A stretch of DNA of 59,388 nucleotides from Nocardioides sp. BGMRC 2183 (GTDB lineage: Bacteria > Actinomycetota > Actinomycetes > Propionibacteriales > Nocardioidaceae): assembly GCA_008123405.1 (NCBI GenBank), contig VSSA01000025.1:1-59388 (forward strand), in the 5' to 3' direction. Shown here piece after piece: positions 1-9,402 of this stretch. Positions within the stretch are counted from its first letter, which is position 1, and each line of letters starts with the position of its first letter. The notes beneath the pieces are model-generated. The model searched no databases and had not been told where the DNA came from. It saw nothing but the letters and a program-made list of their open reading frames with translations. The position numbers and the translations under genes are program-made.

Positions 1-387
1 GCCCGGAGCCGGCGGTGCGACCTGACCGGTCGGCGGCGGCGTGGGCGCAGGCGGGGCGGCCGGGGCGAACGCCGGAGTCGGCGTGTCCCCGGCGAGCTCG
101 GCCGGCATCAGCACCAGCTCGGCCCCCGGCGCGTCAGGACCGCAGCGCACCACGACCCGTCGGTCGATCCTGATCTCGGAGAGTCGCCTGCCGTCGACGA
201 ACGTGCCGAACTGGCTGCCCCGGTCGACCAGCACCCAGCCGTCACCGTCGGGACGGATCTCGGCGTGCTGCCGTGACACGGACCCGGCGGTGAGCACCAC
301 GTCGGCCTCGATCGCGCGGCCGACCAGGTAGGTGCGCCTCTCGTCCAGGCGCAGCGTCCGCCCGTCGACCTCCACCAGCAACGACAT
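1..387 (-). CDS. FHA-domain protein, C-terminal part beyond the window
   Basis: The visible 129 residues start at the ATG at 385-387, immediately after the stop of the kinase gene, so the two are co-transcribed. Residues 1-90 read as a forkhead-associated domain: YLVGR followed by SVSRQHAEI and then GSQFGTFVDG. These are the Gly-Arg, Ser-x-x-His and Asn/Gly-type loop positions that bind phosphothreonine. After about residue 105 the chain becomes a Pro/Ala/Thr-rich linker that runs off the left edge, so the rest of the protein is unknown. Its position behind a protein kinase suggests that it reads the kinase's phosphorylation, which is inference. A PP2C phosphatase could lie further left, but this cannot be seen. 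Confidence 0.85.
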   Translation of the reverse strand, partial: MSLLVEVDGRTLRLDERRTYLVGRAIEADVVLTAGSVSRQHAEIRPDGDGWVLVDRGSQFGTFVDGRRLSEIRIDRRVVVRCGPDAPGAELVLMPAELAGDTPTPAFAPAAPPAPTPPPTGQVAPPAPG

Positions 388-1722
388 CTATTCCTCCTCG
401 GCGCCGACCGGTGTCGGCGCGACTCGCACCCGTCGTACCCGAACGGCCGTGTCCCGAACCTGGATCTTCGCACCCTCGACGAGTTCCATGGCATGCCCGG
501 GTTGGAGCAGGAAGCGCTGGCCCGTCGGGAAGGTGACCGGCCAGGAGTGGGCCGAGGTGTTGCGCAACCCCCAACGGTCCCCGCGCGACGGATGCCGCTC
601 CACCCTGCCGAGCACGTGGGGCTGATCCACACCGCTGACCAGATGGTCGGAGCGGATCACCGTGCGCGGTCCGACCACGAGCTCGCGTCGGCCGATGCCC
701 AGGAGATAGTCCGGACGCAGCTCGGTGCTGTCCTGCCAGCAGCGGGTCACGGCTGCCTCCCTGGTCCAGAAGTTGGTCATCTGGCAGGTCGGGCAGGTGA
801 TCATGCCGTCGCGCAGCCGGTCCATCGCCTTCACCCACTGCCCCTCGGTGACCCGCGCACCCGGGTCGTCGAGACCGTCGACGAATGCCTGGACGAAGAG
901 GTCGCGCAGGAACTGCGGATAGATGTCCCAGTACTGGGCGACGATCGGCGAGGGGCGGTTGTCGTCGCGATCGGGGTGGAGGCAGAAGACGGGGGCGGTC
1001 CCGAAGTGGTCGCGCAGCCAGGCCGCGTCCCGCACCCCGGAGTCGGTGCGGGCGCCCTCCAACGGATGTCCGAGGAAGAGGGCGTAGAAGAGCAGCACGG
1101 CGAGCGAGTGCCGATCGGTCTCGGTGCTCGGCAGCGTCTGGAAGGTCTGGTCCCGCACCACCTCCGGCGCCATGAAGTACGGCGTGCCCAACACCCGCCC
1201 CGAGCCGTCGTCGACTCCGACGTTGTCGTTGTCGCAGATCAGCACGTCCCCGGTGGCAGGGTCGAAGAAGACGTTGCCGAAGGAGATGTCGCGGTAGCAC
1301 AGTCCGCGGGCGTGCAGTCGCAGGAAGCTGTAGGCCAGCTGGCGGCACAGCTCGAGGATGGCGACGAAGTCCACGTCCAGTGGCCTGCCGTCGGGGCCGG
1401 TGTCGAGCAGCAGGTAGCTGAGCTCGAGGTAGCGCGGATCGCGCAGCGCCATCACGTAGCCGAAGCCGGGCATCGTCGCGACCCGTGCCATGCTCAACGG
1501 CCAGAGGAACCGCAGGTGCGGCGAGCCGATCTCCACCAGGCGCTGCATCTCGTCGTACTGCACGGCGGTCGCGGAGTCCGGCCGGTACCACTTCAGCGCG
1601 AGCGGCTCACCCGTGCTGCGTCGTACCTCGTAGACGTAGCCCTGCCCACCCTGGCCGAGGAGGGAGGAGACCCGGGCGCTGCCCAGCGGGCCGAGATCGA
1701 CATCGACGCCCTCAGTCAACAC
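388..1722 (-). CDS. protein kinase with zinc-ribbon and FHA-like C-terminus (TerY-C type)
   Basis: A 444-residue Ser/Thr-kinase-like protein. The glycine loop GQGGQGYVY is at about 23-31, the ATP lysine at 44 (LALKWY), the catalytic loop YRDISFGN at 143-150, and APE at 185-187. The DFG position reads DND (164-166), as in the divergent kinases of phosphorylation triads. After the kinase core come CPTC (310-313) and Cys328, a partial zinc ribbon, then a beta-rich FHA-like segment at about 340-425. The start is GTG with GGAGG nine bases upstream. No transmembrane helix is seen, so it is probably cytoplasmic. The divergent neighbour is a vWA protein and the next gene encodes an FHA protein. In known TerY-P triads a kinase, a vWA protein and a PP2C phosphatase occur together; only two of the three are visible here. 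Confidence 0.85.
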   Translation of the reverse strand: MLTEGVDVDLGPLGSARVSSLLGQGGQGYVYEVRRSTGEPLALKWYRPDSATAVQYDEMQRLVEIGSPHLRFLWPLSMARVATMPGFGYVMALRDPRYLELSYLLLDTGPDGRPLDVDFVAILELCRQLAYSFLRLHARGLCYRDISFGNVFFDPATGDVLICDNDNVGVDDGSGRVLGTPYFMAPEVVRDQTFQTLPSTETDRHSLAVLLFYALFLGHPLEGARTDSGVRDAAWLRDHFGTAPVFCLHPDRDDNRPSPIVAQYWDIYPQFLRDLFVQAFVDGLDDPGARVTEGQWVKAMDRLRDGMITCPTCQMTNFWTREAAVTRCWQDSTELRPDYLLGIGRRELVVGPRTVIRSDHLVSGVDQPHVLGRVERHPSRGDRWGLRNTSAHSWPVTFPTGQRFLLQPGHAMELVEGAKIQVRDTAVRVRRVRVAPTPVGAEEE

Positions 1723-1827
1723 CGGTGGCGACCTCCGTGCTCGCTCGAACAGTGCGTGTCAATCTATAGCCTTCGACAGTCTCGTTCGCGTTCGGCGGGC
1801 GAGTCGAGAACGGCAGGAGTGACGCCG

Positions 1828-2526
1828 ATGAGTGACCGGCTCGGTGGTGCAGTGACGCGCCGGCCCCTGCATTTCGTCTTCGTGCTCGACGTGTCGGGCT
1901 CGATGAACCGAGGTGGCCGGATCCAGGCGCTCAACAACGCGATCGTGGAGGTCCTGCCCCAACTCCGGGACGAGGCCAAGGCCAATCCGCATGCCGAGCT
2001 GCTGATCCGCGTGCTCGCCTTCGCCACCGAGCCGCGGTGGGTGATCGAGGAGCCCACACCGGTGGACCGGGTGCGGTGGGAGCGGCTGGACGCGGTGCCC
2101 CGCGGTTTCACCGAGCTCGGCAGTGCGCTCACCACGGTGACCCGCGCGCTGGACCGACTCGACGACCGCGCAGGCACCTATCCCCCGGCGATCGTCCTGG
2201 TCTCCGACGGCCGACCCACCCAGGTGAGTGGGATCTCTTTCGCCGACGGACTCCAGACGCTGCTGGAGAACCGGTGGGGGGCCAGCGCGATTCGACTCGC
2301 CCTCGGCGTCGGGCAGGACGCCGACATGCAGGCGTTGCGTGCCTTCATCGGCGATCCGGACGTCCCGCTGCTGCGCGCCGACAACCCGGCCCAGCTCGTC
2401 GACTACATCGGGTGGGCGGCCCAGGCTGCGAGCAGGGTGGCCTCGCGACCGGTCTTCGGTCCCGGTGCCGGCCTCGCCCCTCCCCCCGAGGCGCGCGACG
2501 AGCCGATCTGGAGCCCCGAGGAGTGA
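1828..2526 (+). CDS. von Willebrand factor A domain protein (TerY-like)
   Basis: A 232-residue soluble vWA protein. All metal-ion-dependent adhesion site elements are present: DVSGS at 21-25, Thr95 in GFTELGS and Asp127 in LVSDGRP. The length and order match TerY-type stand-alone vWA domains. The ATG at 1828 has AGGAG about nine bases upstream. The open frame continues far to the left, but that extension is antisense to the kinase gene and is not coding. Divergent transcription from the kinase, with about 100 bases between them, supports a shared role. A small metal-dependent scaffold binding the kinase, the FHA protein or a phosphoprotein is the likely job (inference from TerY families). The C-terminal 30 residues are Pro/Ala/Glu-rich. 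Confidence 0.85.
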   Translation: MSDRLGGAVTRRPLHFVFVLDVSGSMNRGGRIQALNNAIVEVLPQLRDEAKANPHAELLIRVLAFATEPRWVIEEPTPVDRVRWERLDAVPRGFTELGSALTTVTRALDRLDDRAGTYPPAIVLVSDGRPTQVSGISFADGLQTLLENRWGASAIRLALGVGQDADMQALRAFIGDPDVPLLRADNPAQLVDYIGWAAQAASRVASRPVFGPGAGLAPPPEARDEPIWSPEE

Positions 2527-2560
2527 CATCGGGCCCGCCCGGGCCGGCCCCGGCTGGGAG

Positions 2561-2749
2561 CTCAGCTTGAATCCACCGATTCCTCGCTACTGCGCGCCCC
2601 CATCCGGGCGCCCTGGCTGCGTCACCGACGCTCGACGGGCAACCAGCCCGCCCTCGCGCCGGGCTCCTTGCCAGCCCACCCGTCTGGTGACGCTCGCAAC
2701 GCGACGAATCGGTGAATCCAAGCTCAGCCTGGATCGATCGGTGGATTCA
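2561..2749. repeat. large imperfect palindrome between convergent genes
   Basis: A 27-base arm at 2561-2587 pairs with 2701-2727 at 23 of 27 positions. Smaller complementary blocks inside (GCGTCACC with GGTGACGC) make nearly the whole 190 bases able to fold. A third half-copy (ATCGGTGGATTCA) ends at the stop codon of the minus-strand gene. It may be a bidirectional terminator or a REP/MITE-like element. No coding potential is seen in 2527-2746. Confidence 0.6.
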
Positions 2750-4285
2750 GCCCTCCCACCAGGTCCGGAGCTCGTCGAGGGTCCCGTCGAAGGCGTAGCC
2801 GATCGCGTAGCAGTTGCAGCCCTGCTCGTTCCAGTCCCAATAGATCGTCGGCGTGCCGTCGGCGTCGACGTAGGCGTAGAACGACCCCTGCTTCTCGCTG
2901 CGGTCGTCCTCGAACCAGTAGTCCTCGTCGGTCCGGTCACTGGCCTCACGCCACGCCCGCAACTGGGTGCGACGCACGCCGAGCAGGTCGCGGCGACGCT
3001 GGAAGCGACCGACGACCGCGGTGATCTGGTCCTTCGGCTGGCAGAAGTTCTCCTCGGTCTCCCCGGTGATGAACGTCGACTGCCGGGCGCAGTCGGAGAT
3101 GTCCATGAACTTGTCGGCGAACTCGCGCAGCTGAGGGTTGGCCGGCGAGGTCGGCGCCGCCACACGCGGGTCGGTGCTCTCGAAGTGCGAGGTCAGCGTG
3201 TCCAGGGTCGCGCCCTGGGCGCCGGTCAGCTCGGCGGACTGGGGGCCGGCCGCGCTGTCCCAGTAGATGACCGCCGGCTCCTGATTGCCGGAGTTCTCCG
3301 GGTCGAAGTGGTAGTAGCCGGCCGCGCCTGCGGTCCCGCTCAGGGTGCCGGCCCGCAGGTCGACCCGTTCCCTGCGGGCGGCCCGCACCGCAGGCGCGGA
3401 GTCGAACGTGGTCAACCGCAGGGTGCCGGCCGGGACCGCGCACTCGACGACCTCGCGCTGTCCCTCGGCGGGATCGGCTGCGGCGCACTCCTCGGTGTCG
3501 TGGGCGATCATCGTGGAGAGGGAGCCATAACGCTCCTCGAGCGCCTCGGGACTGACGTCCACGGCGGCCTCCTGGTCGCCACCATCCTCGTCCCCGCCGG
3601 TGGTGACCGCGACGACGGCGATCACCCCACCACCGACCAGCAGCACCAGGACCGCGGCCAGCGCGATCCACAAGCCGGGGCCCCGCTTGCGCGGCGCGGG
3701 TGGAAACGGCGCGGGATGGCCGAGAACGCCCGGCCCGGAAGGGGCGGCTGGCGGCGCCGGCGCGGCGGGGGGTGCAGAGGCGGCCGGCCACGAGCTCGGC
3801 ACCGACGCCGGTCGTTGGCCCGACGCCGACGGCGAGGGCGGCGGGAGGTAGCCCGGGGACGGCTGGGACCCGGGCCATCGGCTCGTGGCACGGGAGGGGT
3901 TGGTCGGCGCGTCGGCGGGCGTCGTACCGGGGCGGAAGCGGCGGATCTCGGCCTCGGGGACCAGGTCCGTCGCGTAGCCGAGGACGGCGACCGCCCAACT
4001 CGCCGATCGGTGGTCCTCCCCGCCGCGGTCACGCGCCAGCCTGGCGCCGGCCTCGTCCACTGCCCGCCCGGGCGCCGCACCACCGCCGACCAGACTGCGC
4101 AGTCCGGCGAGCGCGTCGAAGCGGACCGCATCGACGAGCAGGTTGATGTCGCCCGCGGTGGCGGTCTCCTCGTCGAGGACGTCGTCGAGCAAGCCTCGGA
4201 AACCGGAGGGGTCGGCGAGCACCACCTCCCCGTGCTCCTGCACCAGGTCCCGCACCGCGGCATGCAACTCCACGACCATCCCCAC
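2747..4285 (-). CDS. one-pass membrane protein of unknown function, proline-rich linker
   Basis: 512 residues that I cannot assign to a named family. Residues 1-115 form an alpha-helical soluble domain rich in Leu, Asp and Glu. Residues 120-200 are a Pro/Ser/Ala-rich linker. Residues 205-228 (GLWIALAAVLVLLVGGG) are a clear transmembrane helix, followed by an acidic stretch. Two probably extracytoplasmic modules follow, at about 245-360 and 365-512, with several Cys residues that could pair. No cleavable signal peptide is seen, so the N-terminus should be cytoplasmic. The GTG at 4285 is preceded by AGGGA at a spacing of nine; an ATG two codons later is the alternative. It is convergent with the vWA gene, and the layout suggests a sensor or regulator of the adjacent kinase block (weak inference). 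Confidence 0.75.
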   Translation of the reverse strand: MGMVVELHAAVRDLVQEHGEVVLADPSGFRGLLDDVLDEETATAGDINLLVDAVRFDALAGLRSLVGGGAAPGRAVDEAGARLARDRGGEDHRSASWAVAVLGYATDLVPEAEIRRFRPGTTPADAPTNPSRATSRWPGSQPSPGYLPPPSPSASGQRPASVPSSWPAASAPPAAPAPPAAPSGPGVLGHPAPFPPAPRKRGPGLWIALAAVLVLLVGGGVIAVVAVTTGGDEDGGDQEAAVDVSPEALEERYGSLSTMIAHDTEECAAADPAEGQREVVECAVPAGTLRLTTFDSAPAVRAARRERVDLRAGTLSGTAGAAGYYHFDPENSGNQEPAVIYWDSAAGPQSAELTGAQGATLDTLTSHFESTDPRVAAPTSPANPQLREFADKFMDISDCARQSTFITGETEENFCQPKDQITAVVGRFQRRRDLLGVRRTQLRAWREASDRTDEDYWFEDDRSEKQGSFYAYVDADGTPTIYWDWNEQGCNCYAIGYAFDGTLDELRTWWEG

Positions 4286-4386
4286 TCTGCGTCGTCCCTG
4301 CAGGCATTTTCGGCGTCGCGCGACGCTCAGGAAACTCTAGTGCCCCGGCCGGCTCGGTGCGCCAGGTGCGGGCCGACGAGAACGCC

Positions 4387-7300
4387 TCACGCCAGCAGGG
4401 AGCGCACCACCCGCAGCCCCACGGAGGTGCGAGCGAGATCCACCCGCTCCTCCGCGCAGACCGCCCGCAGCGTCGCCTCGGCCTGGTCGACGATCGTGCC
4501 GGCCCCGTCGATCCACTGCTCCACGCGGTCGGTCGCACTCTGCTCCGCGTCGCTCGCGGCGAGGACCTGGCCGGTGAGCTGGGCATGGACCGCGTGCAGG
4601 TCGTCGCGGAGCGCAGCCCGGGCCATCGTCTGCCACTGGTCCAGGCGCGGAAGCGCGACGATCCGCTCCTGGAGCACCGCCAGCGCCAACCGCTCGCCCA
4701 GCGCGAAGTGGACCCGCGCCACCTCGAACGGATCGATCTGGTCGCGGGTGGCGATCTCGACCACGTTGAGCAACGCGTAGCCCACGTCGAAGGAGGCCAC
4801 GCGAGCAGCCAGGTCCTCCGGAACGTCCTGCTCCTCCCACATCCGGCGACGCGCGGCGTGGGCCTCCAACTCTCTGCCGAGCAACAGGTCGGGCAGCTCC
4901 AGCAGTGTGCGCTGGACCGGCCCGGAGAAGAGATCCACCGTCGCCTGGCTGTCCAGCGGAGGACGCCGGTTGGTGACCAGCCACCGCGAGGCCCGTTCGA
5001 CCAGGGTGCGCATCTCGACCCGCATCCGGGTCTGCACCGCGGCATCGAGGACGTTGTCGTAGGTGGCCAACTCCTTGCGCAGCGCCAGGGACCCGAAGAT
5101 CTCCCGGGCCACGAAGTTGGCCCGGGTCAGCTCGGCGGCGTCGGCGCCCGTCTCGCCCTTCAACCGCGGCCAGTAGGTCATCCCCGCGCCGTTGACCAGG
5201 TCGTTGACGACCTGGGTCACGATGATCTCTCGGCGCAGCGGGTGCTGATCGATCTTGCCCTGGAACCCGTCGCGGATCGGTGCCGGGAAGTAGCCGACGA
5301 GGTCCTGCACCAGATAGGGGTCCTCGGGCAGATCGGTGGCGAGCAGCTCGTCGGCCAGCGCGATCTTGGTGTAGGCCATCAGCACGGCCAACTCCGGTTG
5401 GCTGAGCGCTCCGTTCTCCTCGATCCGACGCGCGACCTCCTTGCTCGGCGGCAGCGCCTCGAGCCCACGGTCCAAGAGGCCCTGCCGGGTCAGGTCCCGC
5501 ATCCACTGCTCGTGCACGTGCAGCAGGGAGGGGGCGTTCTTGGCGGCGTTGGCCAGGGCGAGGTTCTGCTCGTAGTTGTCGGCGAGGACCAGGTCGGCCA
5601 CCTCGTCGGTCATCGAGGCGAGCAGTGCGTTGCGCTGCTTGCCGGTCAGGTCGCCGTCGGCGACCACCCGGTCCAGCAGGACCTTCAGGTTCACCTCGTG
5701 GTCGGAGGTGTCCACACCGGCCGAGTTGTCGATGAAGTCGGTGTTGATGCGGCCGCCGTTGACGGCGTACTCGATGCGACCACGCTGGGTCAGACCGAGG
5801 TTGCCGCCCTCGCCGACGCAGCGCACCCGGAGCTCGCCCCCGTCGACGCGGATCGCGTCGTTGGCCTTGTCCCCGGCGTCGGCGTGGCTCTCGCCCGCAG
5901 CCTTGACATAGGTTCCGATGCCGCCGTTCCAGAGCAGGTCGACCGGCGCCAGCAGGACCGCGCGCATCAACTCGGCCGGCGTCATCCGCTCCACCTGACC
6001 GGTGATCCCGAGCGCAGCCCGGATCTGCTGGTTCAGCGGGATCGACTTCGCGGTGCGCGGGAAGACGCCGCCCCCGGTCGAGATCAGCGAGGTGTCGTAG
6101 TCCCGCCAGCTCGACCGGGGCAGCGCGAAGAGGCGTTGCCGCTCGGCGTAGGAGGTGGCCGCGTCCGGCTCGGGGTCGATGAAGATGTCGCGATGGTCGA
6201 ACGCCGCGACCAGCCGGGTGTGCTCGGAGCACAGCATCCCGTTGCCGAAGACGTCACCGGACATGTCGCCGATCCCGACACACGTGAAGTCCTCGTTCTG
6301 GCAGTCGAGGCCCATCTCCCGGAAGTGGCGGCGCACCGAGACCCAGGCGCCTCGTGCGGTGATCCCCATCGCCTTGTGGTCGTACCCCACCGAACCACCG
6401 CTGGCGAACGCGTCTCCGAGCCAGAAGCCGTAGTCGGCCGCGACGCCGTTGGCGATATCGGAGAACGTCGCAGTGCCCTTGTCCGCCGCGACCACCAGGT
6501 AGGTGTCGTCGCCGTCGTGCCGCACGACCCGCGGCGGTGGGACCGTCTCCCCCGCCACCAGGTTGTCCGTGACGTCCAGCAGCCCTGAGATGAACGTCTT
6601 GTAGCAGGCCACACCTTCGGCCAGCCACGCCTCACGGTCACTCGGCTGCGTCGGATCCACCGAAGGCAGCTGCTTGGCATAGAACCCGCCCTTGGCTCCC
6701 ACCGGCACGATCACGGTGTTCTTCACCATCTGCGCCTTCACCAGACCGAGGATCTCGGTGCGGAAGTCGTCACGCCGGTCGGACCAGCGCAGTCCTCCGC
6801 GGGCCACCGCGCCGAACCGGAGGTGCACCCCCTCCACCCGCGCCGAGTAGACGAAGACCTCGAACCGCGGGCGTGGCTCCGGCAGGTCCGGGATCGCCGA
6901 CGGCTCCAGCTTGAGCGCCAGGTAGGTCTTGCGGGTCCCATCCTCCGTCCCGTCGACGGTCTGGAAGTAGTTGGTGCGCAGCGTCGCCTGGATGTGGGTC
7001 AGGTAGCCGCGCAGGATCCGGTCGTGGTCCAGCCCGACCACCTCGTCCAGCGCCGCGCGGACCGCCGCGTCCAGCTCCTCGGTACGACGCACCCGGGTCG
7101 CCTCGTCGCTGTCGGGGTCGAACCGCTCCTCGAAGAGATCCACCAGCAGCCGCGCCAGCTCGACGTTGTCCACGAGCGCGCCCTCGATCGAGTCGACCGC
7201 GAACGGGCTGTTGCCCTGGCGCATGTACTTGGCATACGCCCGCAGCACCGTGACCTGGCGCCAGGTCAGTCCCGCGCTGAGCACCAGCGCGTTGAACCCG

Positions 7301-9303
7301 TCGATCTCGCTGCGACCCTGCCACATGGCGTGCAGTGCGTCGGCGAAGAGCTCGCGCCGCTCCTCCGGCTCGGCGCCGTGGTAGCGCAGCCCGAAATCGT
7401 AGATGGCCGACCGTCGCTCCACGCCGTCGAGCTCGTAGGGCCGCTCGTCGACCACCTCGACGCCGAGGGAGGAGATCATCGGCAAGATCACCGACAACGA
7501 GATCGGCGAGCCGATCCGGAACACCTTGAGTCGGGCCTCGCCCTCGGCGGCGTCCAGGTCGGTGTAGAGGGACTGGTCGATCCCGTCGTCGCTCTCGATG
7601 CCCTCCAGGCGCCCCAGATCGACAGCTGCCGTGCGGGCGGTGAAGTCCTCCTTGTAGGCCTCGGGGAACGCCTCGGCGTAGCGGCGGGTCAGCACGGCGC
7701 CGACCTCCTCGCCGTACTCGGCGGTGACCGCCTGCGCGAAGTCCTCCTGCCAGGAGCGCGACGCCTCGACCAGGCGACGCTCCAGGTCCGCGGTGTCGAT
7801 GTCGTCGGGGATCAGGCGTCCGGACGGCAGCCGCACCACGAAGTGCACCCGCGCCGTGGTGGACTCGTTGATGCTGACGTTGAACTCGACCGAGTCCGCA
7901 CCGAGCTGTTCGGTGAGGATCCGGGAGAACTTGTGCCGGACGCCGGTGTTGTAACGGTCGCGGGGCAGGTAGAGCAGCACTGAGAGATAGCGCCCGTAGG
8001 TGTCGCGGCGCAGGAACATCCGCACCGCACGGCGCTCGCGGGCCTGCATCGCCGCCTCGGCGATCGGGGTGAGCTCGTCCACCGGGGTGTGGAAGAGGTC
8101 GTCGCGCGGATAGGTCTCCAGGGTGTCCAGCAGCGCGCTGCCGTCGTGGCCGCGCGGGTCCAGCCCGCTGCGGCGCAGCACCTCCCCGACCTTCTCGCGC
8201 AACAGCGGCACCCGCAGCACCGACTCGGTGTAGGCGGCACTGGAGAGCAGGCCGAGAAACCGGCGCTCACCAGTCACCTCACCATCCGGCCCGAAAGTCT
8301 TCACCCCGACGTAGTCCAGGAAGGCCCGGCGGTGCACCGTGGCGCGCGAGTTCGCCTTGGCCAGCACCAGCAGGGTCCGCTCCCGCGCACGCGCCTTCAC
8401 CGCGTCCGGCAACCGGCTGAACGCGACCGACTCGGCGGGGGTCTCCCCCTCGCGACGTCCCTCCCGCAGGATGCCCAGCCCGCTCCCCTCCACCGGACGC
8501 AACACGTCGTCCTCGACTCCGTCGACCTCCGCTCGGCCCAACCGATATTCGCGGTAGCCGAGGAAGGTGAAGTGCTCGTCGGCCAGCCACCGCAACAACT
8601 GTGCACCCTGCGTGATCTCGTGCTCGGGCAGCGGCGGCGGCGACTCCTCCAGGTCGGCGACGACCGCACGGACCTGCTCGTGCATCGCCGGCCAGTCCTC
8701 GACCGCGACCCGGACGTCGCCGAGGACCCGCTCGATCCGCTGCACCAGTCCTGCGACGTCCTCCTCGTCCCCGGCCAACCGAGCGATCTCGACATGCATC
8801 CACGACTCGCGCACCACGCCGTCAGCAGGAGCGGAGGCGGCCGAGGGCACCGGGTCCACCCGCTGCAGGTGGCCGTCGTCGTCGCGCGCCACGTCGAAGG
8901 TCGGGTGGACCACGAGGTGCATGTCGCGCAGCTGCGCCGACAGCTCCATGGTCAGCGAGTCGACCAGGAACGGCATGTCGTCGACAACGACCTCGACCAC
9001 GGAGTGGCCGGCCGCCGACCAGCCGTGCTCACCAACGGTCGGGGTGAAGACCCGGATCCGGGGAACGCCGGCGGGCCGCTCGGCCGCCAGGTGATAGTGC
9101 GAGGCGAAAGCGCCGTAGATGTCCAGGTCGGCCCGGCCCGCGAGGTCGTCCAATGCCACGTGGTGGTAGTAGGCAGGCAGCAGCGCGGCGAGCTCGTCGC
9201 GCGGGGGCCCGGCAGCCCCCTTGCGGTGATGCCGCGCAGCCTCGGCCGCCTGCTCGAAGAGCTGCTCCCGCTCGGAGTTCTGGACCGCGGTCCGCGTCGT
9301 CAT
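4387..9303 (-). CDS. gdh: NAD-specific glutamate dehydrogenase, large (180 kDa) type
   Basis: 1638 residues, the length expected for the large bacterial NAD-GDH family. It converts glutamate to 2-oxoglutarate and ammonia with NAD+. ACT-like regulatory modules occupy the N-terminal half and the catalytic core lies from about residue 700. Typical core segments are VGAKGGFYAKQ, WNGGIGTYVK and FIDNSAGVDTSDHEVN. I chose the ATG at 9303, which has GAGG seven bases upstream; the GTG six bases earlier would leave only one base between that GAGG and the start codon. It stands alone as a transcription unit with about 100 bases on each side. In mycobacteria this enzyme is controlled by the FHA protein GarA. 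An FHA protein encoded nearby at 1-387 is not GarA by its layout, so that link is only a thought. Confidence 0.96.
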   Translation of the reverse strand: MTTRTAVQNSEREQLFEQAAEAARHHRKGAAGPPRDELAALLPAYYHHVALDDLAGRADLDIYGAFASHYHLAAERPAGVPRIRVFTPTVGEHGWSAAGHSVVEVVVDDMPFLVDSLTMELSAQLRDMHLVVHPTFDVARDDDGHLQRVDPVPSAASAPADGVVRESWMHVEIARLAGDEEDVAGLVQRIERVLGDVRVAVEDWPAMHEQVRAVVADLEESPPPLPEHEITQGAQLLRWLADEHFTFLGYREYRLGRAEVDGVEDDVLRPVEGSGLGILREGRREGETPAESVAFSRLPDAVKARARERTLLVLAKANSRATVHRRAFLDYVGVKTFGPDGEVTGERRFLGLLSSAAYTESVLRVPLLREKVGEVLRRSGLDPRGHDGSALLDTLETYPRDDLFHTPVDELTPIAEAAMQARERRAVRMFLRRDTYGRYLSVLLYLPRDRYNTGVRHKFSRILTEQLGADSVEFNVSINESTTARVHFVVRLPSGRLIPDDIDTADLERRLVEASRSWQEDFAQAVTAEYGEEVGAVLTRRYAEAFPEAYKEDFTARTAAVDLGRLEGIESDDGIDQSLYTDLDAAEGEARLKVFRIGSPISLSVILPMISSLGVEVVDERPYELDGVERRSAIYDFGLRYHGAEPEERRELFADALHAMWQGRSEIDGFNALVLSAGLTWRQVTVLRAYAKYMRQGNSPFAVDSIEGALVDNVELARLLVDLFEERFDPDSDEATRVRRTEELDAAVRAALDEVVGLDHDRILRGYLTHIQATLRTNYFQTVDGTEDGTRKTYLALKLEPSAIPDLPEPRPRFEVFVYSARVEGVHLRFGAVARGGLRWSDRRDDFRTEILGLVKAQMVKNTVIVPVGAKGGFYAKQLPSVDPTQPSDREAWLAEGVACYKTFISGLLDVTDNLVAGETVPPPRVVRHDGDDTYLVVAADKGTATFSDIANGVAADYGFWLGDAFASGGSVGYDHKAMGITARGAWVSVRRHFREMGLDCQNEDFTCVGIGDMSGDVFGNGMLCSEHTRLVAAFDHRDIFIDPEPDAATSYAERQRLFALPRSSWRDYDTSLISTGGGVFPRTAKSIPLNQQIRAALGITGQVERMTPAELMRAVLLAPVDLLWNGGIGTYVKAAGESHADAGDKANDAIRVDGGELRVRCVGEGGNLGLTQRGRIEYAVNGGRINTDFIDNSAGVDTSDHEVNLKVLLDRVVADGDLTGKQRNALLASMTDEVADLVLADNYEQNLALANAAKNAPSLLHVHEQWMRDLTRQGLLDRGLEALPPSKEVARRIEENGALSQPELAVLMAYTKIALADELLATDLPEDPYLVQDLVGYFPAPIRDGFQGKIDQHPLRREIIVTQVVNDLVNGAGMTYWPRLKGETGADAAELTRANFVAREIFGSLALRKELATYDNVLDAAVQTRMRVEMRTLVERASRWLVTNRRPPLDSQATVDLFSGPVQRTLLELPDLLLGRELEAHAARRRMWEEQDVPEDLAARVASFDVGYALLNVVEIATRDQIDPFEVARVHFALGERLALAVLQERIVALPRLDQWQTMARAALRDDLHAVHAQLTGQVLAASDAEQSATDRVEQWIDGAGTIVDQAEATLRAVCAEERVDLARTSVGLRVVRSLLA

Positions 9304-9402
9304 TGACACGCCTCGACACTAGGCCTGCGATGGTGCCCCGACAACCAACGACACGGCGCACCCCGCACGCCCCAGCTCCGGTGGTCAGGAGAGGATCGAG
9401 GC

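Noticed and set aside
493-1827. Long N-terminal extension of the vWA frame
   Set aside because: It is antisense to the kinase gene. The vWA domain and a ribosome site begin at 1828.
4357-6588. 743-codon open frame on the plus strand
   Set aside because: It is fully antisense to the glutamate dehydrogenase gene. High GC at third positions leaves long stop-free frames on the opposite strand; the translation is Arg/Gly/Val-rich with no recognisable domain.
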